DNA of 64,000 bases, from contig NZ_CP041969.1 of the NCBI RefSeq assembly GCF_014107495.1, forward strand, positions 1,733,001 to 1,797,000. Reading direction: 5' to 3'. How positions within the stretch are numbered: the first letter of the stretch is position 1; every line of letters starts with the position of its first letter. Source of the DNA: Cohnella cholangitidis. GTDB taxonomy: Bacteria > Bacillota > Bacilli > Paenibacillales > Paenibacillaceae. The notes below the pieces were generated by a model. It was not told the origin of the DNA, did no database searches, and was given only the letters and a program-made list of their open reading frames with translations. The position numbers were made by a program, and so were the translations under genes. Positions 34,355 through 42,807 of the stretch are shown here, one piece after another.

Positions 34355-34390
34355 AGCCCGCTGCTCCTAATGGAGCTAGCGGGTTTTGTT
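34355..34390 (+). terminator. Terminator after the YjcZ-like gene
   Basis: AGCCCGCT-GCTCC pairs with GGAGC-t-AGCGGGTT around TAAT (34355-34385), followed by TTTTGTT. Confidence 0.9.
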
Positions 34391-34403
34391 CGACTTGTCG
34401 CAG

Positions 34404-34432
34404 GCATAATTATCTAATTTTACGGAAAAATA
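34404..34432 (+). promoter_or_regulatory. Candidate SigF/SigG-like promoter of the catalase gene
   Basis: -35-like GCATA (34404-34408) and -10-like CGGAAAAATA (34423-34432) with a 14-base gap resemble the SigF pattern GYWTA / GGNRANANTW, apart from the first base and a slightly short spacer. Bacillus katX is a known SigF gene. Confidence 0.38.
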
Positions 34433-34488
34433 CCTTTAGCCCTGAATGAACCCATTACAATAAGCAAGGTAACTAGGAGGATCTACAG

Positions 34489-36057
34489 ATGTCGAACGAG
34501 CACGATCAAACCTTAACCAATCGGCAAGGTCACCCGGTTACGAACAACCAGAACCTGAGAACGATCGGCAATCGCGGCCCCGCAACGCTGGAAAACTACG
34601 ATTTCATCGAGAAAATCAGCCACTTCGATCGCGAACGCGTTCCCGAACGCGTCGTCCATGCCCGGGGCGCCGGCGCGCACGGTTATTTCGAAGCTTACGG
34701 TACGGTCGGCAACGATCCCGTATCCAAGTACACTCGCGCGAAGTTATTTCAGGAAAAAGGCAAACAAACGCCGGTATTCGTCCGTTTCTCCTCCGTTATC
34801 CATGGAGGCCATTCTCCGGAGACGCTTCGCGACCCTCGCGGGTTTGCCGTTAAATTTTATACGGAGGACGGCAACTGGGATTTGGTCGGCAACAACTTGA
34901 AAATATTCTTCATTCGAGACGCGATCAAATTCCCCGATATGATTCATGCTTTTAAGCCGGACCCCATCACGAACATTCAAGACGGGGAACGTTTCTTCGA
35001 CTTCTGCTCCTGTTCGCCGGAGACGTTCCATATGGTTACGTTCGTATACTCTCCATGGGGAATTCCCGCGAATTACCGCATGATGCAAGGTTCCGGGGTG
35101 AATACATACAAATGGGTGAACGACTCGGGCGAAGCCGTCCTCGTCAAGTATCATTGGGAGCCCAAGCAAGGAATCAAGAACTTGACGCAACAAGAAGCAA
35201 GCGAGATTCAGGCGATCAATTTCAACCACGCTACTCAGGATCTCTATCAAGCGATTGAGAGTGGCGATTATCCGGAGTGGGAGCTGCTCGTCCAAATGAT
35301 GAGCGACGACGACCATCCGGAATTGGATTTCGATCCGCTGGACGACACGAAGCTGTGGCCGGAGGAACAATTTCCATGGCTGCCGGTCGGTAAAATGATC
35401 CTAAACCGCAATCCGGTCGATTATTTCACGGAAGTGGAGCAAGCCGCGTTCGGAACGGGCGTACTGGTCGACGGCCTGGACTTCTCGGACGACAAAATGC
35501 TTCAAGGCCGAACGTTCTCCTACTCCGATACGCAGCGTCACCGCGTTGGAGCAAACTATTTGCAACTGCCGATCAACGCCCCGAAAAAAACAGTCGCGAC
35601 GAACCAAAGCGGCGGACAAATGCAAGTCCGTCTCGATCGCGCTCCGGGCCAGAATCCTCATATCAACTATGAACCGTCGCTGCTAGGCGGCCTGCACGAG
35701 GCAGAACAGACAGGAAAAGAATATACGCCGCTTATCGAAGGGAAACTCGTCCGCGAATCGATCGACCGACAAAGCAATACCAAACAAGCCGGTGAAACGT
35801 ATCGTCAGTTCGAGGAATGGGAAAGAGCCGAGCTGATCTCTAATCTGGTTAACGATCTTGCGAGGTGCGACAAAAGGATTCAAGATCGTATGGCCGCTCT
35901 CGCAGCCGAGGCGGACGAGGAATACGGCCGGCGATTGCGCGAGGGATTAGCCCATGCGTCTCAAAGCGGATCCAGTCGGAAACCTCTTGGCAACCGCGGC
36001 GGCGACCAAGGGCCGGACTTAGCCGTTCAAAAAGGTCATGAGGCTGAACCTTATTGA
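34489..36057 (+). CDS. katX: Catalase, KatX-like (spore type)
   Basis: A 522-residue haem catalase that splits hydrogen peroxide into water and oxygen. The active-site His57 lies in '[15 protein letters not shown]', the Asn in '[25 protein letters not shown]' and the haem-ligand Tyr in '[11 protein letters not shown]'. N-terminal '[14 protein letters not shown]' and 'YGTVGN', '[26 protein letters not shown]' follow Bacillus KatX more closely than vegetative KatA. AGGAGG lies upstream of the ATG. It sits beside a YjcZ-type gene and has a SigF-like promoter, fitting protection of germinating spores. The C-terminal 20 residues are a low-complexity Gly/Ser/Gln tail. Confidence 0.92.
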   Translation: MSNEHDQTLTNRQGHPVTNNQNLRTIGNRGPATLENYDFIEKISHFDRERVPERVVHARGAGAHGYFEAYGTVGNDPVSKYTRAKLFQEKGKQTPVFVRFSSVIHGGHSPETLRDPRGFAVKFYTEDGNWDLVGNNLKIFFIRDAIKFPDMIHAFKPDPITNIQDGERFFDFCSCSPETFHMVTFVYSPWGIPANYRMMQGSGVNTYKWVNDSGEAVLVKYHWEPKQGIKNLTQQEASEIQAINFNHATQDLYQAIESGDYPEWELLVQMMSDDDHPELDFDPLDDTKLWPEEQFPWLPVGKMILNRNPVDYFTEVEQAAFGTGVLVDGLDFSDDKMLQGRTFSYSDTQRHRVGANYLQLPINAPKKTVATNQSGGQMQVRLDRAPGQNPHINYEPSLLGGLHEAEQTGKEYTPLIEGKLVRESIDRQSNTKQAGETYRQFEEWERAELISNLVNDLARCDKRIQDRMAALAAEADEEYGRRLREGLAHASQSGSSRKPLGNRGGDQGPDLAVQKGHEAEPY

Positions 36058-36084
36058 GGGATTCTTAACGGGACGAGTAAAACG

Positions 36085-36123
36085 ATAACCTCCAAAGCGG
36101 AATCGCTACCGCCTTGGAGGTTA
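36085..36123. terminator. Bidirectional terminator between the catalase and the binding-protein gene
   Basis: ATAACCTCCAA-aGCGG pairs with CCGC-cTTGGAGGTTAT across 36086-36122. It lies between two convergent genes and its flanks are T-rich on one side and A-rich on the other. Confidence 0.75.
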
Positions 36124-36140
36124 TTTGCCTAATGCGTTTC

Positions 36141-37442
36141 TTATTGTCTCAACCACTTCTCGATCTGAATCGCGAGCTGTTCTAGTCCGAGCTCGATAGG
36201 GACGCGGCCGCGCAGAATTCGTTCCAGCGATTCGTTGAATTCCTTGTCGATCTTCGCCCAATTCGTCACCGGCGGACGAAGGAACGAGGCGTTCAGGCTG
36301 TCCACGTAGGGACGGATCGTCGGACTGAAGCTCTCTTCCGATTGGCTCGCCTCGACGTTCGTCGGCAGCAGCCCGGTCTTGAACATGAGCTGCTGCGCCG
36401 GAGCGCCGGCCATCCATTTCATGAACGTCCAAGCCGCCTGCTTATGGCGCGAGCTGCTCATGAGCACCAAATTTTCTCCGCCGACAATGGACCCTTTCTG
36501 CCCGGGGTTGTGCGGGAACGGAGCTAACACCGTATTCGCGAGCAGTTCCGCATTGTCGTCTCCCGATACGTGGGATAATATGGAATAATACCAAGGCCCT
36601 TCATCGATCATGAGCAGCCGGCCATCCTGAACCGCTTGCCATCTCTCAAGCTTGCCCGAGAGGACGTCCTCGCTGATAATCCCCTCGTCTAGCAGCCTCT
36701 TGAGCGTATGAATCGCTTGAATGCTAGTCTCGCTATCCAAGTACCCGACGGATCTCGTATAATCCTCATTGGTAAGTTGGCCGCCCAGTCCAGAAAAATA
36801 AGGAAGGATCGACCAAGTGTTGATTCCGTTGACCCCTAATTGCCAGCCGGTTCGTTCGCTAAGGGCCACCAGCTCATCCATCGTGGAGGGAGGGTGGTCT
36901 AATCCCGCTTGCTCCAAGAGCTTCCGGTTATAGATCGCTGCTTTGGTATTCATATTAAGCGGAAGCCCGTAATAACGTCCCTCGTATTTCCCCGATTCGA
37001 GCGCCGTCTTATGGAGCTTCATCGAAACCTGAGCGAACTCGGGAAGCCTATCGATCGGATCCACGAGACCTAAATTGGCGAATTCCGGAAGCCAGGGCAT
37101 ATCCAGCCGCACGACATCGGGGCCGCTGCCCGAAGTGGTTTCGGCGATTAACGCGCCTTTAAAACTTTCATAAGGCCGTCTAACGGAAACGACGTTTATC
37201 CCGGGATAGGTCTGCTCGAACGCGGGAATGACTTCCTGCTCGAACGTCCAAGACTCTACGTCGCTATACGTATGCCACACCGTTATCTCTTCGTTCGCGC
37301 TCGGCTGCATGACCTTCTCGACGTCGCTTCTGCCGATGATGCTCTCGCTCGAACCGCAGCCGGATAGGATGACAACGCTCGTTAGCCATGCGGCGACGGC
37401 AGGGAGTATACTCCCCCGTATCCCCATCCTCCGTCTCGTCAA
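36141..37442 (-). CDS. Second sugar-binding lipoprotein of importer III, overlapping the regulator
   Basis: A 433-residue solute-binding lipoprotein (lipobox ILSGC in 'LPAVAAWLTSVVILSGCGSS'). It is clearly paralogous to the binding protein at 42808: 'EITVWHTYSDVESWTFEQEVIPAFEQTYPGINV', 'PDVVRLDMPWLPEFANLGLVDPIDRLPEF' and 'LPLNMNTKAAIYNRKLLEQAGLDHPPSTMDELV' align along their length. The best start is TTG at 37442, with AAGGAGG 6 bases upstream. That puts its first 179 bases inside the response regulator gene in another frame. Lying after kinase and regulator, it may be the ligand-presenting partner of the kinase rather than a transport subunit. Confidence 0.9.
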   Translation of the reverse strand: MTRRRMGIRGSILPAVAAWLTSVVILSGCGSSESIIGRSDVEKVMQPSANEEITVWHTYSDVESWTFEQEVIPAFEQTYPGINVVSVRRPYESFKGALIAETTSGSGPDVVRLDMPWLPEFANLGLVDPIDRLPEFAQVSMKLHKTALESGKYEGRYYGLPLNMNTKAAIYNRKLLEQAGLDHPPSTMDELVALSERTGWQLGVNGINTWSILPYFSGLGGQLTNEDYTRSVGYLDSETSIQAIHTLKRLLDEGIISEDVLSGKLERWQAVQDGRLLMIDEGPWYYSILSHVSGDDNAELLANTVLAPFPHNPGQKGSIVGGENLVLMSSSRHKQAAWTFMKWMAGAPAQQLMFKTGLLPTNVEASQSEESFSPTIRPYVDSLNASFLRPPVTNWAKIDKEFNESLERILRGRVPIELGLEQLAIQIEKWLRQ

Positions 37443-39030
37443 AGCTCTCCTCCTTGCCATCGGCCTGTCGCAGCTGGCATTCGCGGTAGTCGACCGGCGA
37501 ATGTCCGGTCATTTTCTTGAACAGCTTGCTGAAATACTTAACGTCGTTGAACCCCGCTCTCTCCGCTACCTCGTAGATTTTCATGCTAGGGTCGCCGATA
37601 AGCTCCTTCGCTTTGCCGATACGCAATCGAATCAAGTAGTCGATAAAGTTAAAGCCGGTATGGTGCTTGAACTGCAGGCAGAAGTAGTTTTTGCTCATGT
37701 GGACGTGATCGGCTAGCTGCTGAAGCGTAATTTCTCCCGTGTAATGCGCGGAGATATAGGCGATCGACTTGTCGATCAGTTGCTTGTTCCCTCTGAAAGT
37801 GTGCGAGCCCGCGGCGAACGAATTGCGGTACCCGCGAATTTGCGTCAGCAACAGCCCGACCAGCTCTTCCAGCGTTTCCGCCCGCTTTAGATCCTCGAAT
37901 CCTCCGAGCAGAACGCTCATCTCCTGCTCGTTCACGAACAAGGCCGTTATGATCTCGAAAGCTTCCCTGCGAACGGTATTCGGCGCCGTCCTTAGAGCCG
38001 GCCATCGATCCGTCCATATCCGAACGATACGATCGGTCGCTTCTTTGTCCCGAGCCTGCGCAGCCGACTTAAGATCCCTTAACAGAGAATGCGTAGGTTT
38101 AACCTCTTGCGCAGGCCGAGGCTCCGGCGGAGCATCGGTTTCCGTCAACCTATACTCCCCTTCGCCCTCATAGAATCTCCGCTGCGCGGCAAGCCCGCTC
38201 AACCGATAGACCGAACGTAACGATTCGATGGTCGAGCCTACCGCATATCCCACCGTTACGCGAATTTTTAACCGGGACGACCACGCGGAGCGGATCTCTT
38301 TGAGAAGAGGTTCCGGCGGTTCGGTGCCAGAAGCCGGAATGCCGATCACGAGCGTTCGTTCCCCTGCAAGGAACGAAATGCCGACCTCCGCCGTTTCGTA
38401 GAAAATCTCCTGCATCTCCTCTAGCAACATGCCGGCATGCAACTCGCCGTATTTCTCCTCCGTCTCCAGCAAACCGCTAATGAGTACGCTGCATAAGGCA
38501 TACCCTTCCGCCATCCAAGCGGGAACGGCCTCGGGCGATAGGCGTTCCTCCTCGTGAACGAGGGCGCGTTTGATATCCGTTTCCTGCTTTCTGCGACCAT
38601 TGGTTAATCTGGTCGCTCGGATCAACTGCCGATCATCCTCGTATTTACGCTCTTCTTCCAGGAGTCCTAGACATTTGCGGACGAGCTCGAGCAAACCTTC
38701 CGGTTCCAAGGTCGGCTTGAGCAAATAATCCACGACGCCCAGCTTGAGCCCTTGCCGAACGAATTCGAAATCGTTGTAGCTGCTGACGAGAATGACTTTC
38801 GTCTTCGGATGCCGCTCGAGCGTTCGGCGAGTCAGCTCGAGTCCGTCCATGACCGGCATCTTGATGTCGGTAATCAGAATATCGACCGGCTCGTTCCCGA
38901 TCTTCCGCCACGCTTCTTCCCCGTTAGCGAAATCGCCTGCCAGCCCGATGTTCTCGCGCCCCCAATCCACCGAAGCCCGAATGCCGAAGCGAATAAAAGG
39001 CTCATCGTCCACGATTGCGACACGATACAT
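37264..39030 (-). CDS. Two-component response regulator, YesN/AraC type (importer III)
   Basis: A 588-residue regulator. Receiver domain (1-120) with 'IVDDEP', Asp55 in 'DILITDIKMPVMDG' and Lys in 'YLLKPTLEP'; long linker; AraC double helix-turn-helix (about 420-520: 'EITLQQLADHVHMSKNYFCLQFKHHTGFNFIDYLIRLRIGKAKEL', 'YEVAERAGFNDVKYFSKLFKKMTGHSPVDYRE'). About 65 further residues, highly charged (Arg/Glu/Asp), extend past the usual end and overlap the next gene. This tail looks non-native and may come from a lost stop or a frameshift. It starts 2 bases after the kinase stop codon. Probably activates importer III. Confidence 0.93.
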   Translation of the reverse strand: MYRVAIVDDEPFIRFGIRASVDWGRENIGLAGDFANGEEAWRKIGNEPVDILITDIKMPVMDGLELTRRTLERHPKTKVILVSSYNDFEFVRQGLKLGVVDYLLKPTLEPEGLLELVRKCLGLLEEERKYEDDRQLIRATRLTNGRRKQETDIKRALVHEEERLSPEAVPAWMAEGYALCSVLISGLLETEEKYGELHAGMLLEEMQEIFYETAEVGISFLAGERTLVIGIPASGTEPPEPLLKEIRSAWSSRLKIRVTVGYAVGSTIESLRSVYRLSGLAAQRRFYEGEGEYRLTETDAPPEPRPAQEVKPTHSLLRDLKSAAQARDKEATDRIVRIWTDRWPALRTAPNTVRREAFEIITALFVNEQEMSVLLGGFEDLKRAETLEELVGLLLTQIRGYRNSFAAGSHTFRGNKQLIDKSIAYISAHYTGEITLQQLADHVHMSKNYFCLQFKHHTGFNFIDYLIRLRIGKAKELIGDPSMKIYEVAERAGFNDVKYFSKLFKKMTGHSPVDYRECQLRQADGKEESFDETEDGDTGEYTPCRRRMANERCHPIRLRFEREHHRQKRRREGHAAERERRDNGVAYV

Positions 39031-39032
39031 GG

Positions 39033-40853
39033 CTATGCCCCCTCCCGATACTCGTCGTCTTCAACGGGCTTCATCAGCTTCATCCGCACGATCGTTCCTT
39101 TCGGCTCGCCGGATAAGAGGGTGAGCTCCGAACCGGCGGGATAATACAGCCTGATCCATTCGCGAACGTGCATCAGTCCGATTCCGGTCATGCCCGCGGG
39201 TTTCGTCGTCTCGCGATCGTCCGGCTTTTCGGCGAACTCCCGCGAAATCCCTCTGCCGTTATCTTGGATCTCGATCTCGACGGCATCCGGCGAGGAGCGC
39301 GCTTGAATCCAAATATCCCCGCCGCCTCCGGTCGGCACGAGCCCGTGAAATACGGCATTTTCCACGATGGGCTGGATAAGCATCCTCGGAATTCGGAACA
39401 GCTCCGTCTCCGAGCCGATATCCAGATGCAGCCGGAACGCCGTGTCGTAACGGATCTCAAGAATGCTTAGGTATTTGCCGACGATGTCCAGCTCTTCCGC
39501 CATCGTAACGAAGCTGCCCTTCTTGCCCATGTTTGCCTCTAACAACAGCACGAGAGCGGATAATGCTTCGTAAGCTTTCGCGGATTGATTGTACATGACA
39601 AGCCATTTGATCGTACTCAGCGTGTTGAACAGAAAATGCGGATGAATACGATGCATGACCGCCCTAAGCTCCGCTTGCCTCTTGCTCTCCTGGACGTTAT
39701 GCACCTCTTGGACGAGCTCGTCGATACGCTTGATCATCTTGTTGAACTGCCGGCTCATATGACCGATCTCGTCCTGCGATCTTACCTCCGTACGTACGGT
39801 GAAATCGCCGCTCTCCGCTACTTTCATCTGAGAGGTCAGCTGAGTGATCGGTTTCGTGACGAGCCGGGCTAAGAAGAGGCCTATCAAGATAGCCACCAGG
39901 GCGAAACCTACGGCAGACGTCCAGATCAACCGGCGCATGCTCGTTAATTCGTCCGTAATCTCATGGATCGGCACGGAGCCGACGACGCTCCAGCCGTTGG
40001 CAAGCGGCTGCTTGATATTGTAATAACTGACGCCGTCCGCTTGATGTTCGAATTCCGCCGCGCTCCCATGGCCGGCCCACTCGCGCAAGCCGATGTCGGA
40101 TAGGGGCTGGCCGATGCGCTCTTCCCGTCCGTCGATGACGATGACCCCCTCGTTGTCCACGACGTAAAATCCGCCCGTCTCACCAAGACGAATTTGCCCG
40201 ATTCGGTCCACGATTTTCTTCCCGTCGAGATTCACGAGCAAATACCCGATATCGGCGAGAGACTCGAAATCCTTGATGACTCGAGTAACCGGCAAAATCA
40301 GGTCGTTGCGATCTCCTATTCCGCTATAGGGGTCGTAGTCGAGCTGCCCCCACACCGGTTCGCCGTCCTTCTGGCGGGCAAGCCGAACCCACTCCAGCTC
40401 GCGAACCGGTTGGCTGTATATTTTGGAAAATTTAAATGAACCGCTGCCCCAGCTCGTTCCTTCCTCCCTGAGCACGTAGATCGTCTTCACGAAGGAATTG
40501 GAGCCCACGAAATTGTTCAGCAAATTCGACATGTCTTCGCTGTTCCGTTTCTCTTCTTCCGGCGTCGGTTTCGTATTGCGCACGGCTTGCTGCAGCTTGA
40601 CGTCGCTGTACAGCACGTTCGAGGCATCCGTTCCCGCGACCATGATCGAGGATAACGCATCGGCCGCCTGCCGAACTAGCTGAAGCGAAGTCACCCGAAC
40701 GTTCTTTTTGACCAGCTTCGAGGAAGCCGAATAGAACAGCACGCTGGTCAGCGTGGGAATAAGGATGACCACAAGAAGGGCGAGAACCATCTTCGTTGCG
40801 AATCTTTTGCCCCACTGAAGCCGTTGTTTTCTCCGATGCTTCCAGAAGCCCAT
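39033..40853 (-). CDS. Sensor histidine kinase, YesM type (importer III)
   Basis: A 606-residue membrane kinase. TM1 is at residues 22-45 ('MVLALLVVILIPTLTSVLFYSA'). The extracellular part is Cache-like (about 46-300, including 'YSGIGDRNDLILPVTRVIKDF' and 'GGFYVVDNEGVIVIDGREERIGQPLSDI'). TM2 is at about 305-328, followed by HAMP ('RLVTKPITQLTSQMKVAESGDFTVRTEVRSQDEIGHMSRQFNKM'), the His box 'MHRIHPHFLFNTLSTIKW' and HATPase ('QPIVENAVFHGLVP', 'GIGLMHVREWIRLYY'). It signals to the regulator 2 bases downstream. GGAGGGCGATCGCC precedes the ATG. A near-perfect cre palindrome lies 48 bases upstream. Confidence 0.95.
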   Translation of the reverse strand: MGFWKHRRKQRLQWGKRFATKMVLALLVVILIPTLTSVLFYSASSKLVKKNVRVTSLQLVRQAADALSSIMVAGTDASNVLYSDVKLQQAVRNTKPTPEEEKRNSEDMSNLLNNFVGSNSFVKTIYVLREEGTSWGSGSFKFSKIYSQPVRELEWVRLARQKDGEPVWGQLDYDPYSGIGDRNDLILPVTRVIKDFESLADIGYLLVNLDGKKIVDRIGQIRLGETGGFYVVDNEGVIVIDGREERIGQPLSDIGLREWAGHGSAAEFEHQADGVSYYNIKQPLANGWSVVGSVPIHEITDELTSMRRLIWTSAVGFALVAILIGLFLARLVTKPITQLTSQMKVAESGDFTVRTEVRSQDEIGHMSRQFNKMIKRIDELVQEVHNVQESKRQAELRAVMHRIHPHFLFNTLSTIKWLVMYNQSAKAYEALSALVLLLEANMGKKGSFVTMAEELDIVGKYLSILEIRYDTAFRLHLDIGSETELFRIPRMLIQPIVENAVFHGLVPTGGGGDIWIQARSSPDAVEIEIQDNGRGISREFAEKPDDRETTKPAGMTGIGLMHVREWIRLYYPAGSELTLLSGEPKGTIVRMKLMKPVEDDEYREGA

Positions 40854-40900
40854 GGCGATCGCCCTCCGTGTACCTATTGTACAACGCCCGGAGGAGTCGT

Positions 40901-40914
40901 TGAAAGCCCTTTCA
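40901..40914. promoter_or_regulatory. Candidate CcpA cre site upstream of the kinase gene
   Basis: TGAAAGCCCTTTCA is one base from the ideal palindrome TGAAAGCGCTTTCA. It lies in the 71-base gap between the permease stop and the kinase start. Confidence 0.6.
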
Positions 40915-40924
40915 CGATATCTCG

Positions 40925-41758
40925 TCAGCCTTTAACGGCACCTTCGTTGAAGCCCGATTGCACGAATTTTTTCTGGAAAACGACGTAGATCAAAATAACC
41001 GGCAACAGCGCGATGATGGAGGCGGCGAAAATCTGTCCATAGTTCGTCGCGTATTTATCGTTGAACATCAAGATCGCGATCGGAAGCGTGCGAAGCGCTT
41101 CGCTCTTGATGATCGTCAACGCCAGGAAATATTCCTCCCACGTCCCTTGGAAAATGAAGATCGCCAGCGTCCCCATCGCCGGAAGCGACAGCGGCAAATA
41201 AATATTCCAATAGATGCGCCAGTTCCCCCCGCCGTCGATCAGCACCGACTCCTCCAGCTCCTTCGGAATACTCTCGAAAAAGCCGCGCAAGAAAAACATG
41301 TTGCCGATGACTCCCGCGGCGATGTAGATCAACCATAATCCGGCATAAGTGTTCACAAGCCCCAGGTCTTTAATGATGATGAACTGCGGAATAATGTTGA
41401 TGACCGACGGGATCATCATCGTGAGCAGGAACAGCCGGAAGACGGCCTCCTTGCCGGGAAACGCGAACCGGGCGAAGCCGTAAGCCGTCAATGAGCTCAC
41501 GAGCAGAGCCCCGACCATCGCCACCGATGTGATGAGCAAGCTGTTCGCGAAATACCGGGCAAAGTGGTTTTTTCCCCAAACGACTTCGTAATTAATCAAA
41601 TTCGGCACGACTTGAAACACCTCTTCGGGTTTAGGAAGCGAGAAAGTCGCCGTGAAGAAGCTGGTCAGAATCATATAAATAAACGGAAACACGAACAGCA
41701 GGGCGCCGGCCACGATAATGGCGTATACGGCAAGCTTAGTGAACCATGGCGTAGTCAT
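40925..41758 (-). CDS. Sugar ABC transporter permease, MalG type (importer III)
   Basis: A 277-residue, six-helix permease. TM1 is 'LAVYAIIVAGALLFVFPFIYMILTSFF'. The EAA loop reads 'ELEESVLIDGGGNWRIYWNIYLPLSLPAMGTLA' (about residues 165-197), where the usual E-A-A is changed to E-E-S-V but the Gly is kept. C-terminal 'IYVVFQKKFVQSGFNEGAVKG' is typical of MalG/UgpE proteins. GAGGGGG precedes the ATG. It lies 14 bases after the MalF-type gene. No ATPase gene accompanies the operon, so a shared MsmX-like ATPase encoded elsewhere is expected. Confidence 0.94.
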   Translation of the reverse strand: MTTPWFTKLAVYAIIVAGALLFVFPFIYMILTSFFTATFSLPKPEEVFQVVPNLINYEVVWGKNHFARYFANSLLITSVAMVGALLVSSLTAYGFARFAFPGKEAVFRLFLLTMMIPSVINIIPQFIIIKDLGLVNTYAGLWLIYIAAGVIGNMFFLRGFFESIPKELEESVLIDGGGNWRIYWNIYLPLSLPAMGTLAIFIFQGTWEEYFLALTIIKSEALRTLPIAILMFNDKYATNYGQIFAASIIALLPVILIYVVFQKKFVQSGFNEGAVKG

Positions 41759-41772
41759 TGCGATCCCCCTCT

Positions 41773-42720
41773 CTAGAAAAGGCGTTGCTTGCCTATCTTG
41801 GTCATCTGATAATAGGTCACAGTGAATACGAGCAGCCCCATCATAACGCCCATAGCCGCCGCTTCCCCGAAATGAAAATGCTTGAACGCCTCCATGTAAA
41901 TAAGGCTGGGAATGACTTGCGTCTGGTTCATCGGGCCTCCTGCCGTAATGAAGTACACCTGCGGGAAAAATCCGAACGCGCCGTTGATAAGGTTAATAAG
42001 CACGAACAACGTGATCGGGCGCAGCATCGGCAGCGTCACGCGCAAAAATTTGCGGGTCGGCGATGCGCCGTCCATATCCGCGGCCTCGTACAAATCGCGG
42101 GGGATTCCTTGGAGCGCGGCCATGTAGATGACCACGCCCCAACCTACCGTCTTCCAAATATGGAACAGCCAGATCATGATCATGGCCGACCAATAATGGC
42201 TTTTCCACGCAATCGGCTCCGAAAGAAAACCAAGGTTGAGCAAAACGTAATTGACGAACCCGCCCGATCCATCCGCGAACAAATACTTGAACAGCAGAGC
42301 CACGACGATCCAGGACGTCACGATCGGCAAATAATACAACGTCCTGAACGTCACCTTCATTCTCACGAATCGCGCATGGATCAAGGAGGCGAAAAACACG
42401 GCCAGAAACCAGTTGATCGGCACGGTGACCGCGACGTTAAGGAACGTATTCTTAAGCGCGATCAAAAATTTGCGATTCGGATCGTCGAACACGTCCTTGT
42501 AATTATCCCACCCCACCCAAGGACTCCGGGTACCGGGCAAAATGTTGAATTCCTGAAAACTGACCTTCACGTTCTGGATCATCGGATAAACCACGAAGAC
42601 GAGTACGCCGACAATGCCGATCGCGACGAACGGCAGAACGTTCAGCCATTGGGTAAGGCCGATGGTTAACCGGGATTTGCGAGGCTGCTTGGAGTTGTCG
42701 GACCCTATCGCTTGCGCCAT
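41773..42720 (-). CDS. Sugar ABC transporter permease, MalF type (importer III)
   Basis: A 315-residue permease with a Lys/Arg-rich N-terminal tail and six membrane helices, the first at about 27-48 ('VLPFVAIGIVGVLVFVVYPMI'). The EAA loop is 'DLYEAADMDGASPTRKFLRVTLPMLRPITLF' (about 205-235), and 'YFITAGGPMNQTQVIPSLIYMEAF' is the usual MalF periplasmic segment. It pairs with the MalG-type subunit 14 bases downstream. GGGAGG precedes the ATG. A strong hairpin separates it from the binding-protein gene. Confidence 0.94.
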   Translation of the reverse strand: MAQAIGSDNSKQPRKSRLTIGLTQWLNVLPFVAIGIVGVLVFVVYPMIQNVKVSFQEFNILPGTRSPWVGWDNYKDVFDDPNRKFLIALKNTFLNVAVTVPINWFLAVFFASLIHARFVRMKVTFRTLYYLPIVTSWIVVALLFKYLFADGSGGFVNYVLLNLGFLSEPIAWKSHYWSAMIMIWLFHIWKTVGWGVVIYMAALQGIPRDLYEAADMDGASPTRKFLRVTLPMLRPITLFVLINLINGAFGFFPQVYFITAGGPMNQTQVIPSLIYMEAFKHFHFGEAAAMGVMMGLLVFTVTYYQMTKIGKQRLF

Positions 42721-42748
42721 GGCTAGAGCCTCCCTTCTATCGGATGAA

Positions 42749-42787
42749 GGCGACTGCGCCGAACGGAGATCCGTTGGTGCAGTCGCC
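42749..42787 (-). other. Intergenic stem-loop after importer III binding protein
   Basis: GGCGACTGC (42749-42757) pairs with GCAGTCGCC (42779-42787); an inner AACGGA/TCCGTT stem continues it. Very stable, with no U-run. Confidence 0.65.
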
Positions 42788-42807
42788 GGTTAAGTAGCAC
42801 AAGTTTG

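Noticed and set aside
41758-42669. 303-codon frame on the + strand opposite the MalF-type permease
   Set aside because: Antisense shadow; His/Arg-rich, without hydrophobic or domain pattern.
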